NCBI GenBank assembly: GCA_001051155.2
Contig: JYIP02000001.1
Coordinates: 3,906,001 to 3,970,000, forward strand
From: Chrysoporthe austroafricana
Lineage: Eukaryota > Ascomycota > Sordariomycetes > Diaporthales > Cryphonectriaceae
Length of the DNA: 64,000 nt
Direction: 5' to 3'
Shown: piece after piece, positions 21,760-33,880 of the stretch
How the letters are laid out: each line of letters starts with the position of its first letter
Position numbering within the stretch: position 1 is the stretch's first letter
Notes under the pieces: model-generated
What the model saw: only the letters and a program-made list of their open reading frames with translations
What the model was told of the DNA's origin: nothing
Databases searched by the model: none
Program-made: the position numbers and the translations under genes

Positions 21760-23435
21760 ATGACGCCGGCGGTTCGTGTCATCCCAGGCGTAAGCACTCC
21801 CAAGCCACCCCTCGCGCCCACCCGCCCGACCAGGCCCGAGCACTGCTGACAGGACCCGTCCACCAAGGCCGCGACGAGGGCAGTGAGCCTGCTCCGGGCG
21901 GTGCAGTTCACGCACCCGCCCTCGTGTCCGTGCCACGCCAACCCGGGCCACCATCACCACCATGGCCCGCACGCCGCCGTGCGGCGGTACGCCACGCCCC
22001 AGGACGACTCGCAGCTCAAGGAGTACGCCTTCGAGATGGCCGCCTCGTCCATCCGCTTCGGCCCCGGCGTCACCCGCGAGGTCGGCATGGACCTCAGGAA
22101 CCTGGGCTCCAAGCGCGTCTGTGTCGTGACGGACGAGACCGTGGACAAGCTCACGGCCATGGAGCAGGTGCGCGAGGCCCTGACCAGGGAAGGGGTCAAC
22201 TTCCGCGTGTTCAACAGGACGCGGGTGGAGCCCAAGGACAGCTCGTACGCCGCGCCTCTTCCTCCTCCTCCTCCTTTTTCCTGCTGCCGCCCAGACTGAC
22301 CCCGGCCGCAGCATCCGCGAGGCCATCGACTGGGCCAAGCCCTTCGACCCGGACGCGTTCCTCGCCGTGGGCGGCGGCTCCGTCATCGACACCGCCAAGC
22401 TGATGAACCTCTACACGTCGTACCCGGACGCGGACTTCCTCGACTTCGTCAACGCCCCGCTCGGCCGCGGCCGCCCCATCGACAAGCCGCTGAAGCCGCT
22501 CGTGGCCGTCCCGACCACGGCGGGCACCGGCTCCGAGACGACGGGCACGGCCATCTTCGACCTCGTCGCCCGGCGCGCCAAGACCGGCATCGCCCACCGC
22601 AACCTCAAGCCCACGCTCGGCGTCTGCGACCCGCTCAACACCCGCACCATGCCCGCCGCCGTCAAGGCCAGCTCCGGCCTCGACGTGCTGTGCCACGCCC
22701 TCGAGAGCTGGACCGCCATCCCCTATACCGAGCGCACCCCGCGCCCGCGGAACCCTATCCTGCGCCCCGCCTACCAGGGCGCCAACCCCATCAGCGACAT
22801 CTTCTCCATCAAGGCCCTCCAGGACTGCGTCAAGTACCTGCCGCGCTCCGTCCGCGACCCCGACGACCTAGAGGCTCAGAGCCAGATGCTCCTGGCCGCC
22901 ACGCTGGCCGGCGTCGGCTTCGGCAATGCCGGCGTGCATCTGTGTCATGGTGAGATCTCCCTGGTCACGATGACGCCCTCGTCCCTTTTCTGACCTCCAC
23001 GACACAGGCATGTCCTACCCCATCTCGGGCCAGAACCCGGGCTACCGCCACCCGGGCTACGAGGTGAGCACGCCCATCATCCCGCACGGCGTGTCGGTGG
23101 CGGTGACGGCGCCGGCCGTGTTCCGCTTCACCGCGGCCGCCGACCCGGACCGCCACCTGGCGGCCGCGGCGTGCTTCGGCGTCGACGTCAGCGGCGTGCG
23201 CCGCGAGTCCGCCGGCGAGGTCCTGGCCGACGCCCTGCGCCGCTTCCTCGCCGACCTCGGCGGCCAGCCCGCCGGCCTGCGCCAGCTCGGCTTCGGCCCG
23301 GAGCACGTCGACGACCTCGTCGAGGGCACCATCCCGCAGCAGCGCGTGCTGGCGCTGGCGCCGTGCCTGGCGCGCGAGCTCGAGGACGAGCGGGAGGAGC
23401 TGCGGAGCTTGTTCGAGGCGTCCATGGAGTTCTAG
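21760..23435 (+). CDS. Mitochondrial hydroxyacid-oxoacid transhydrogenase (iron-type alcohol dehydrogenase)
   Basis: Homologue of ADHFE1/HOT, which transfers hydride from 4-hydroxybutyrate to 2-oxoglutarate in mitochondria without free cofactor. Four exons: 21760-21789 (30 nt), 21853-22244, 22312-22949, 23008-23435; 495 residues. The tiny first exon gives an ATG and joins in frame to TRAVSLLRAVQFTHPPSCPCH, a basic N-terminus suited to mitochondrial import. Next are QLKEYAFEMAASSIRFGPGV and the nucleotide-binding GGGSVIDTAK. Iron-ADH signature blocks follow: PTTAGTGSETTGTAIFD, LDVLCHALESWTAIPYTER, GVHLCHGMSYPISGQ and IIPHGVSVAVTAPAVF. Splice junctions fall between conserved blocks and keep the frame throughout. 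An in-frame GTG at 21883 is not needed as a start. The C-terminus is Ala/Arg-rich and less conserved. Confidence 0.92.
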
Positions 23436-24045
23436 GCACGGTCCGTGGGCCGGCTTGTTCTCCCGGTGGCGTTGTGCTGTGTGGGAAGGCGGTCGAGGCG
23501 AGAAGTCTGTTTTGCGTCTCTGGACGCTGTCACGAGGTGAAAGCGCACTTCGTCGTCTGGAGATCTACGGCATCAGTCACAGCGCTAGTGTCATGGAAGT
23601 AGCCCCGTCCTGCTACTTGGTACCATACATACCACTGATCGGACTCTGCCGCCTGCAAGTCGGATGATCTTCATCAAATATTCACAGCAGGCTGGCTGAT
23701 CAGGCTGCAATGCAGCGGGAGGACTTGGGTCGAGCATCACAGCGCACGGGAAACATCGAAATAGAATGTTGTAATCTAAAGGCCATTGACTCTGAGTGTG
23801 AGGTGGGTATCATTGATCTCTATGTGCGAAATACGCGAGTTCAGGATTGGACTCCAATGTGGTACACAAGATCGCCTTTGCGCCCAACACCTGAAATGCT
23901 TGCAGACCACTCAAAAATCTGCGATAACCGGAACGTCAAATGATGGGGTCTCTCCCTCTCCATCTCCCTCTCTCTTCTGTCCAATCTCGATCGCAGGCCA
24001 GCAATACTCACGCCTGCGCCGGATCACTTTCCCCGCGGGCCGCCG
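23436..24045. other. Convergent 3' spacer
   Basis: No supported gene. Separates the convergent transhydrogenase and GEM1 genes. Confidence 0.5.
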
Positions 24046-26024
24046 CTACGCCGAGCTCGTCGACCGCCGCCAGATGACCAGCGCGGCCAGTCCGGCGCAC
24101 GCCGTCGCGCCCAGCGCCACATACAGGCTGGTCATATCGGGCGGCGGCTCCTCGCTCTTGGGGAACGCCGTGGACGGGTTCGTCGCGGCCTCCGCCAGCG
24201 CGACGAACAGCTCGCTGATGCTGTTCCACGTGACGCTGACGTGCAGCGGCGTCGGCATCATCAGGCCGGACGTGTACGCGTCCGGCTGCGCCTCGCACCG
24301 CTGCGTCGTCTTGTCCTTGTCGGCCTTGAGGGCCACGTAGATGGAGGGCATCTCGTCGAGTTGCGGGAGCTTGTCGCGCAGCTCAACGATGTGCGAGAAC
24401 GAGTCCGGGTCCGACGAGTCGTACGTGTAGCAGATGAGGTCGCACGCGTCGAGGCGCGCGCGGTTCTCGAGCACGGCCGGTTCCAGCTCGCCCAGCTCCT
24501 CCAGGATCAGGTAGCACTGCTTGCCGCCCTGCAGCTCCACGCTGTTCACCGCACGCCGCGGCTTGATTGTGGGGTGGTACAGGGAGTCGAAGGGGCGGTT
24601 GAGGAAGGCGTCCAGAAGGGAGGACTTGCCGGCTCCTGCGCCGCCGAGGACGTAGCAGAGGATGACATTGCGCTCGACGCGGCCGGGGCGCCGCCGCCTC
24701 TTCCGTGCTTTCGTCACCTTCAGGGCGCTCAATGTCGATTCCTTGGGGTTCGATGCCTCGAAGCCGAGGTATGCCAGGTACTCGAGGGTCGTTTTCGGCT
24801 CGAGGAAGGTGGTCATGCTCCACTGCGCGAGCCACCCCTGGAGCGTGATGTGTCCGGCTTCGTTCCGCACGGTGGACGATGGGAACGACGCATCCATCCA
24901 TGACTGCGGCAGACCAGGCGTGGGCCTGAAGAGCGCTGCTAGCTCCTCGTCATTCAGCCCTCCATCGTTGTCCTTGTCGAAGAGCAGGAACATGTCCACG
25001 AAGAACCGATACCCGGCGGGGCTCAGTTCCGCTGAGGCGTACTCCGGGACGTCGAGTTTGGGGTGCAAGAAGCTGTCCTCCAGACTGAGACTGTCGGTGT
25101 AATGGTACTTCCGCAGTATGATCCATATGGTCTCGTGGCGGCCCTTCTCCGCATACATCTTGTTCAGGCGGAGGAAACCTGCCAGATCGATGCCCTTTCC
25201 GGTATTAGACCCCGGCGACATCTTGCTGACGGTCAGCTTGATGTTCTCGAGGTCCTCTGGGGACAGCGGCCTCTCGAACGCCTTGGCCTGGAACTCGTGC
25301 ATCTCCTCGTCGCTGAGGTAGCCGTCCTGGTCCTTGTCGCTCAGGTAGAATATCCTCTTCAGCGCCGAGACGCAGGCCGGCTTCAGGTTCGCCTCCTTGT
25401 AGTCAAAGAGCGGCGCGATCGGGTGTGTCACGGCCTTCTGGCAGAGGAAGAAGACCTCGTTCACGTTCCTGTGCTCCCGAGCGCTCGTCCGGATGCAGGA
25501 GTCGATCTCGCGGAACTCGTGCATGACCGGCAGGATCTCGTCGTCGACGATCTGCGCCGTGTTGCCGTCGCCCGTCAGGTCCGACTTGTTGGCGCACAGG
25601 ACCACGGGCACGTTGACGCCGAGGGACCGGAAGTAGGGCATCCAGAAGAGGGCGACGCGCTCGTAGCTGTAGTGGTCGGAGTAGACGAGCAGGATGACGT
25701 TGGACTTCCGGATCTCCTTGCGCAGGGTGTTGCGGTCCTGCGGGCGGGCGGACGTGTCGACGATGGTCGTGGTGACGTTCTCGGGGGTGCCAATGGTCGG
25801 CGGGATGGTGATCTGCGGCAGGACGGACTGTATCTTGTTCGCGACGAAGACGTCCTTGACGAGCGAGGCGATCAGGCTCGACTTGCCCGTGCCCTCGTCG
25901 CCGCAGATACATATCCGCACTGAAGGGAGAGCAGACATGTCAGCAGCATGATCCACGGAGCAGCGCGCTCGAGAGCGCGGGGTGGCCCAGGGCAGGGCAG
26001 ACGCGGGGACGTACCTGTAGCCAT
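24046..26024 (-). CDS. GEM1: Mitochondrial Rho GTPase Miro/Gem1
   Basis: Tail-anchored outer-membrane GTPase regulating mitochondrial shape, inheritance and ER-mitochondria contact. Exon 1 is only 10 nt (26024-26015, encoding M-A-T plus one base); the intron is 26014-25920 (GTACGT...CTTCAG) and exon 2 runs 25919-24046. The splice restores the conserved start [19 protein letters not shown]; reading straight through would instead give an unrelated leader. Total 627 residues, the usual length. Order of parts: GTPase 1 (P-loop at 10-17), EF-hand 1 ([12 protein letters not shown], about 198-209), EF-hand 2 ([12 protein letters not shown], about 318-329), GTPase 2 (P-loop GGAGAGKSS, about 429-437), and a single C-terminal membrane helix ([21 protein letters not shown]) followed by basic residues. 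Nothing is missing. Confidence 0.95.
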
Positions 26025-27556
26025 TGTAGCAGCTGGTCGTCCTATGCCATACCAGACACGCGCCGTGGGAGATACAGCGCCCGCAGGAGATGCGAAGCTA
26101 CCAGCTGCTGGCCGCCGGAAGCTGTGCGAGGAGCAGTCTGGGAGGGAACGTCGTCTGCGGAAGATGCGGGCGCGGGGCGTGTGATGTAGTAGAGCTTCTC
26201 TGCGTCCGTCTGAGGGCTCTCCTTGGGGGACAGCGTTACGAGAAGCAAGCTGGGCTTCCCTTGCCCCCGAATTGAAGCTTATGTAGCTGGTGAGAAGAGA
26301 GGACGGTCGCGAAACGAGGGGTGGAATGGAGGTGAGGTGGTGCGAGTCGTTGCGCTGCCGCCGGGAGAGCAGGTGATAGCAATCTCCGGAGGTCGATGAC
26401 CACTCACAAGCTCAGCATTTGGCCCGTGACACCTCGTTTGTAACCGCAGCTGCCGCAGACGCTGCAAGCCGCTAATTTCGACAATTTTGTCGGCTCAATG
26501 GCAAGCTCCTACATGGACAGAAGTGCTCTCATTCTGGATACGGGCGAGCCTGAGGGGGGCTGGCTCCCGGGCCAGGGCGAGAAGCTGCCAGCATCAGCTT
26601 GTCTCGGCTCACGGCAATACGAGCAGGCCTGATGACCCCCTCCACAAAGAGAGGCCCCGCGGGAGTCCCGGCCCTATCCTAGCATGTCTCAGCAGGACCA
26701 GAGTAGGGCGGTTCGTGTGGGCAGGGAGACTACAGAGCAGCACATAGATCTCAGAGATCTCTGTTGCACTTCTCCTGGACCCTGCGAACCTGTGGAGGAC
26801 AGTAAGGACAGCTGCTGGCCTGCGGCAGAGGTGCAAGGTTCCCCTCATTTTCCCAGCACACGTGCCCCAAGTACTGATTACTATATATACTATGTAAGCC
26901 CCATTACCCCAGATTGCACGCTGGCCGATTGGGGTTGGGGAGTCAGGGGTCCCACGGCCTCTCCATCGCTCCTTCAGGCCGTAGTAGAAATGGTCTGCTG
27001 CTGGCGTCGTTGCGCTGTCTCTGTCCTTCTCGTCGCCATGTTCACCTCCTGCCCCTAGACGCCAGCTGGCCCGCCCAGGTCCTTCACTGCATCACTCGTT
27101 AGTTGTGTGGCGATCTCTACACAGCCCCTGGGCCCTCTCTCCTCGGCAGGCGACTTGGCTCTCCCATCCTTCCTTGGCTAGATCTCATTCCGGATAGCAG
27201 CCCCCAGCCGGCCGGCCGTCTCCTGCTGTCCTGCGGCTCTGCGGTCTTGCGGCTCTGCGACCCGGTGTTGGACCTACATGACGGGCGACAGCATCTCTTG
27301 AAGCCCTCGAGTTGCCCTTCAGGGTTACAGTCACAGTCGCAGCTACAGTTACAGTACAGCCGCCTCGCGCGTCTACAGGGATACGTTTTATGGGGCTCAG
27401 CGGCTAGCTAACCGTAGATACATACACCTGCCTGCTTCGACTTATCTCGCCGCGAGACCGATCTCCTCGGGAGTCCTGGCGCCATGTTGTGAGATACCCT
27501 CCCTCTTTTTATCTCAGAGGTCCACTATAGATGCCTTTGTTGTCCCGGGGATCATC
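26025..27556. other. Divergent promoter region of GEM1 and creC
   Basis: About 1.5 kb with no supported gene. It should hold both promoters and long 5' leaders. A short AT patch (TACTATATATACTATG) is at 26879-26894. Confidence 0.5.
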
Positions 27557-29823
27557 ATGACGGGCCTCTCGCTGATCACCGCTCTCAGCGTCCTTCCGCC
27601 TCCCCCGCGGTATCCCACCCAGGCCGCATACAATGCCGCCGTCGGTGCTGGCCATATACCGCCCATGATCGAGACCAACAACATCCTCTCGAACCCCGAG
27701 GATCACTTCTTGGTCGGCGAGGGTGAGCTGCCCCCTGCGCCCCGGCGTCCCGGCCTCCTGGGCGTCCCTGCGTCTCACCGCGCCCCGGCTGAACTGTGTG
27801 TGACGCGTCACAGGTACCTATGTGCTCAAGGAGGACTTGCACCTCGCGACGCCGCCTCCGCACCCGTCGGAAGCGCCCATAGTGAACCCGAACCCGCTTG
27901 CCACCAGCCCGCAGCCGGCGACGGCCGGGACCAAGATCTCGCTGCTGAGCCTGGACGCCCGCCCGCCGCCCTTCTTCTACAGGGGCATGTCCGCCACGAG
28001 CCTGGGCCACTCGAGCATCCAGGAGCACCCTAGCGAGGATGACTCGAGGGACCTGACCCTGAGCGGGAGCGAGGGCCGCGCCAACTCCATCGAGGCCCCT
28101 CAGTCTCTGGGATTCGCCCCGGCCTTTGGGGAGGGGACCTCCGTGCTGGCGCCGCAGAACCCCAAGGACGCCGGCAAGAGGAAGAAGCCGAAGAACAATA
28201 TGACTAAGAGTAACTCATCGTTCATCAGCAGGGTCATCGTCCACGAAACGCTCGCCAAGAGGATGCAGGAGCGGCCCTCGGACGGGCTGTATGCCTTTGC
28301 GAATATCAACCGCGCGTTTCAATGGCTTGACATGTCCGCCCCGAAAAAGGTTGGTTGGAGGAGGCCCAGCGGAGTTGCGGGGGTGCCTGGATGTAGCTGA
28401 CCAGGGACAGGACGACTACCTTACCAAGGTCCTGTTTACGAAGGCGCACTGTCTGTGTCACGATGTGAACCTGATTACCAAAGGCCAGAACCATATCGAG
28501 GTCATCATGGGCTTCTCGACGGGCGAGATCATATGGTGGGAAGCCACGTCGCAGAGATATGCCCGACTGAACAAGAATGTGAGATTTATCGGTACTCCTC
28601 CCTGGGAAGCGCATCTGACGGCAGCAGGGTGTCATCAACGGAACTCCGGTGTCTCAGATCAAATGGATACCCGGCTCAGAAAACCTCTTCCTCGCATCGC
28701 ACATGGATGGGTCTCTGGTGGTCTACGACAAGGAGAAGGAAGATGCCATCTTCTCCGCAGAGCAGGAGAACGGGGAAGGCGAGGCCACAAATGGTGCTGC
28801 AGCATCTGCACCCGCGAAGCACGGCATCCAGGTTCAAAAATCTGTCAACTCGAAGAACCAGAAATCGAACCCGGTGGCCGCCTGGAAGCTGTCGAACCAG
28901 CGCATCAACGCCTTTGCTTTTTCTCCAGACAACAGACACTTAGCTGTGGTCTCAGAAGACGGCTCGTTGAGGATCATCGACTACCTTAAAGAAGAGTAGG
29001 TGCCGCAGTGTTGTGCAGTGAGGCTCGAGACATAAGCTGACGCAGTCTCCAGACTACTCGACCACTTCCACTCCTACTACGGCGGGCTGATCTGCGTCTG
29101 CTGGTCCCCCGATGGGAAATACGTGCTTACCGGCGGCCAGGACGACCTCATTTCTATCTGGCACGTTCCCGAGTCCGTCCTCATCGCCCGCTGCCAGGGC
29201 CACCACTCCTGGGTGACATCCGTCGCCTTCGACCCTTGGCGCTGCGACGACAAGAACTACCGCTTCGGCAGCGTTGGCGAAGACCGCCGCTTATGCCTGT
29301 GGGACTTCTCCGTGGGCATGCTGCACCGTCCGCGCGGGGGCGGGGGCGCCAACGCCGGAAGGGGCTCCATCGCATCCCGATTCACGGCGGGCACGGCTCT
29401 CGCCCGCGCCGAGACGGCGGGGACCGGCAGGTCCGAACTGGAGGACACCGGTTCTGGGCGGGCGTTCACAGGGCCGCATCCGGTAGAGCCGCGGGCCAGC
29501 ACAGCAATGTTGCCACCTGTGCTGACAAAAGTGGTCGATGCGGATCCGCTTGCGTGGTTGGAATTCACCGAGGACGCCATCATGACGAGCTGTCGAAGTG
29601 GTACGTTGTCATTCCTCTCCTGGTCGTGTTTTCCCCATCACTTTTGCGGCCCGTGTTGTCTTACACAACAACTCGCGAGGGCTTTGTTCTATTTTTGAAA
29701 TCCCCCACAATGTCTAAGACATTTGACTAATCATCACCGTTTTCCTTCACAGGACACATCCGGACCTGGAGCCGACCGTCGGACTCAACAGCGCACGTCG
29801 GCGACACCACCTTGACCGCTTGA
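27557..29823 (+). CDS. creC: WD40-repeat catabolite repression protein CreC
   Basis: CreC is the WD40 partner that stabilises the deubiquitinase CreB in carbon catabolite repression; animal relatives are WDR20/DMWD. Six exons: 27557-27722, 27814-28349, 28411-28578, 28628-28995, 29053-29600, 29753-29823; 618 residues. The front is Pro/Ser-rich and contains a basic patch (GKRKKPKNN) that could act in nuclear targeting. WD40 blocks follow: HDVNLITKG...[104 protein letters not shown] and [15 protein letters not shown] Gly-rich insert precedes the last blade, which ends at GHIRTWSRP. The exon 4-5 junction (donor GTAGGT at 28996) avoids a stop directly downstream. Identification rests on this blade sequence and the length. 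Confidence 0.92.
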
Positions 29824-32800
29824 TTTTTGTTGGGGCTGCGGTTGTTCTGAACGGCTTGGATGCAATCGTTCAGGGGGCGCTTGTTGTGTAGTAAAGCAAA
29901 TTGATACGGATTACGAGATATCGCGGTCATAGCTCTAGGCACAGTGAAGTGAGTCAACGGTTTCATATGCCTACCTGTCGCTTGCATCTGCAACGCTTTC
30001 AAGGTTTTCCCACTCGACTGTGGCCCACTGGCCTTCGGGCTATGTCCGATAAGGCTGCAAGAGAGCGGCGGTGCCTGACGGGATCCACCAGGAATGTAAT
30101 CTACGGGTCATCGTGCTCTGCTCTGCTCTTCGTGTGGTTGGTGATGAGGCACTTTCGATCAGCGCCGACGGCGATGGATCTCAATGTTTTCCCTCGCGGC
30201 GGATCGAGCCGTCCTGCACCTTGCATGCTCCCGTACCCACAATCCTTGCCTGCGGTCCACGTCCCAGTATGTGACAGTCAAAAGGCCGCGAGAAGTCCCG
30301 CGCCCCGCCGGAGGGTGTCCGAGACACAAAGCGTTGGCATCGGGGGCGGGAGGGGGGGCGCGAATTTTCTGGCTGGGCTCCGTGGTCGATGGTAGATGCG
30401 CCCGCTGGATCCTCCTTGATGTGGACTGGGTTCCATGTCGTTATGGTACTCAGTAAGCACACGCCGTTGGCCGTCAAGGGACGAGCATTGTCCCTATCGC
30501 CCGTGGGCCGGGGCGCACGCCAAGGCGATGGAGCCGCGCAGGCTGTCTCGTCCCTTTCGGCCATCGTGCGGCCAGGCGAAGGACGAATGAAGCACTGCTG
30601 CCACCGGAAGATCGCGGGTGGAGGAGCCCCCCCCCTCCTAGGGGTTCTTCTTTCCAAGACCAAGGCAGGGGGGCGGGGAGTCTCGGGATGGCCCTATCAG
30701 GTGGGTCTCGAAGCCTTGTTCTTCGCGGCTCCTCTCGACGGCGGCCCACAGCGGTCGAGACGTCCCTGCCGCGAAAAAGTGGGCTGGCTTACCCAGTACC
30801 CTGATGATCGCCACGTCGAAGGGAGCGACGGCACGGCGAGGACGACGTTCCCGCTGTGCTGGGTCCCCTCTCTGTCGCACCCAGGCCGCGAGAGCACTAG
30901 ATACTGTCGACGTCGCTTTGATGTTTTGATACGCACCGACGTGGCTAGCTCGGCCGGGGCCGTGAGGCTCAGCGCGACCCCCACGGATGTGTCAGGGGAC
31001 CGTGCTGCTCGGGCGTCGAGACGTCATTTCTTCCTCACAGCCAGATGCACCAGGAGGGGGGGGGGTCCCAGGGTGGCGAGACTCAGGCCTGGGCTTATCG
31101 CCCATATACTATCAGTGACTATGCACCAGGGAGCAGGGGCGTGCCAGTGCTGTTGGGCAAATCAGGCGAACCAGTATCTAATGAGACCAGTTATCTTCTC
31201 GCGATAGAATCTACTGTGCCTAGTATCTCGATACCGGTCCTCGGCGGGACTAGATCTCGGAAGGACGTCATCCCTTCGAATCTCTGTGCAACTTTAGCCT
31301 GGCGGCCGAGGCGAAATATCTTGATAACCGGCGCTGTCAGAATTTGAGGGCCAGGGACCCTTGTCCCGCGGTTACTTAGCAGCTTAGGCATGTGAAGATG
31401 GTCTTTCAACAAACAACCATTGCGACGTGGTGATCAATTCTGCATGTGACATGTAATGCAAGATGTGAGGTGACCCTGAGGCAAAGTCGCATGCTCAATG
31501 ACATTATCCTGACTTCTGCATGCACCGTACGCAGGCGAGTCACGGCAGAGCTGCCTGATGATTGCAGGTGACGGGAAGCGAGAGGGCAAAAGCGGAAGGG
31601 AAAAAGTACCAGGAGGTTGGTATGCGGGCCGTGGCGGGCCTGCTAACGACCATTACCCGCTCTGTGCTCTGTTCACGGACTAGGCTGAACGGCCGCCTCG
31701 ATGACGAGCGATGATGCTGATAAGGACGACGCACTGATCATTCGACGCCTCTCTCGTGCAGGCGACCCGGGCGTGGGCGTGCCAGCCTGCGCGTGGAATG
31801 TGCACAAAGTCCCAGACGCTGGCTCCGACGGTCGGAGGGCGTGTCTCGAAGCCCTCGCGCACGGCTTAGCTCGCTGCCGATGGGATCTGGATCGGGCTGG
31901 TTGCATGTTCGGCGACAGGCAGGCCCCCCCTCTTGGCACGCACGCAAGGCACTCTTTTGGGTGGTCTGGCGATCAGGGTCTCAGGTCCTCGCAGGGCCGC
32001 GATGGGTGTGGTGTTCAGATTGCGAGCGGGTGGGGCGGACCCTGTACGTGGCTTGGGCATGTGTCGGCGAATGGACGTCGAGCACTGGCGCAGCCTCTCG
32101 AATCGAAAATGGGTGCTTTTCCTGAACACCGCGGCCGCCAGATAGGCCTGGAAGATCTCGGAACAGGGGCGCAGGGCCGGGAAAATAATCGCGGGTAGTT
32201 CGGCGTATCCCCGGGCGAGCCTCGCGGTGCGGAGTCCATCAGAAACGGCGGCGGCGCTCCTGGGCCTCCCTTGCTGCAACACCAGACACACCTGCACACA
32301 CCTGCACACAGAGAAACGCGGGCGCAGCCTGTCACCGAGGCGCCAGTGACGGTCCTGCCTGTTGCGTGCCTGGGCACATGCAGCCTGCTTCGCTTCGCTT
32401 CGCTTCGCTTCGCTTCGCGTCGGTCTCCTCCACGGCCGGGATCAGGAGAGAGTTCCTGCCTCGTGTCGCATCAGGCCATGCGGTAGGCGACGGCGTGCGG
32501 CGCGGCAACCCTGCGGCAGCGTGGGTGAACGATCATCCCGGCGGCCCGTCAGGACGGTCAGCGTGCTGCGCTCTTATATGCGCTCGCGGGACCGAGCCTG
32601 GTGCTGAGAGGAGGTGTAGGATGATCGGTATGCACAGGGAGTCACGATCTCTGGCTGCCGGGCGTGATCATGCCACAGGATCAGTCCATGGCCCGAGGCC
32701 AGCCAACCGGAACTGTGGGTTCTGGTACGAGAGAGCAGAGGGCCGCCGTCTGGAACCCCGAACTCCCCCACCGGCCGACCGTTTCTGTTACGGTTGCCCT

Positions 32801-33880
32801 ATGACCCTAAACAGCACCGCCCGCATATCCATCCCACTGCCGGGTACTGGGCATGTTGTTTGCGGCGCACAGAGACATGCCGCGACTCGTCCGAGGGACG
32901 GTGTGCCTTGTCTCCCTCGCCGAGGAGGTCGTCTGATGAGGGTCTCGGCTGAGATGCAACAAATGCAGATCGCCGAGTCGTGCGAGGCACTGTGGCCATC
33001 CGCGCTCCACGGCCCACCCTGCCGCGAGAGACGGCAGCTTGTGCAGATCTGGGAGGAGGAGCGCATGCGAGCAATAGTGTCGCTGACACCGGCGGGCTGA
33101 CGGCGTTCGTCGTGCGCATGGCTGGTCCCCGTTGGGCTCGAGGCTACCCACCCCGTGCTATTCTTGCCCATGACGGCGCCGCCCAGGGCGTCTGTCTGCA
33201 CGTCGCATCGGCGCCGTGTCAGCTCGGGCAAGCCACAGCGGGCAATCTCGCATGCTCGCCGGCGGTGCAGCGCCATGGGGAGTGCGAGCCTCCTGGGTCG
33301 CCTGCGAGGATCCCGTGGGGGCCCTGCGCGGTGGTCACCCGTTCGCCTGGGCGTCCCATGCAAGACCATGACGGCGCAAGCGTGCTGAGCAGGGCTGCGC
33401 GGAACCCCGATAGAAGGGCGATAGAAGGACTGACGGGGGATTGGGGGCGGCTGATTGGCCCGCGGCGAGTACGTACCGCGGTGGCGGCGCCGACGTAGCG
33501 TATAGTACGTACTTAGGCCCGCCCGGTTTCCGGAACCGTTGAAACGGAGGGCGAGGCGAGGCCAGGCACAGGGACAAAGGAAGAAGTGAGAGGCGGCTCC
33601 CAGCACCGCGAACAAGAAAAAAAACCAGAAAAAAAAAAACCACCTAAAACGTCTTCCGTCTCCGTGCCAGTTGCACTGGTCGCGGTAAAGACACGGAAGC
33701 CCTGGCCACGGCAGTACCCACTTCTAGATCTTGTTTTCCTTATTCGCACTGCCGCCGCAATAAATCTAATTGACCCGCCGCTCGCTCGGCAGCCCTTCTA
33801 TGCCCTCTCTGGGTTTCCCTCCTGTCTAACTGCACTGCGCGACAATATCTCTTTGTGCTGCAGAGCGGCCCTACGGCAGC
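29824..33880. other. Long gene-free GC-rich interval upstream of the arrestin gene
   Basis: About 4 kb. Open frames up to 275 codons occur on both strands, but none has a recognisable domain, consistent composition or matching splice sites, and they overlap each other as expected in GC-rich DNA. Low-complexity spots: C8 at 30628-30635, a G run at 31055-31065 and a CTTCG array at 32388-32418. It may be a long promoter/leader of the arrestin gene or host an untranslated transcript. Confidence 0.5.
32388..32418. repeat. (CTTCG)n pentanucleotide array
   Basis: About six perfect copies in non-coding sequence, ending in CGCGTCGG. Confidence 0.85.
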
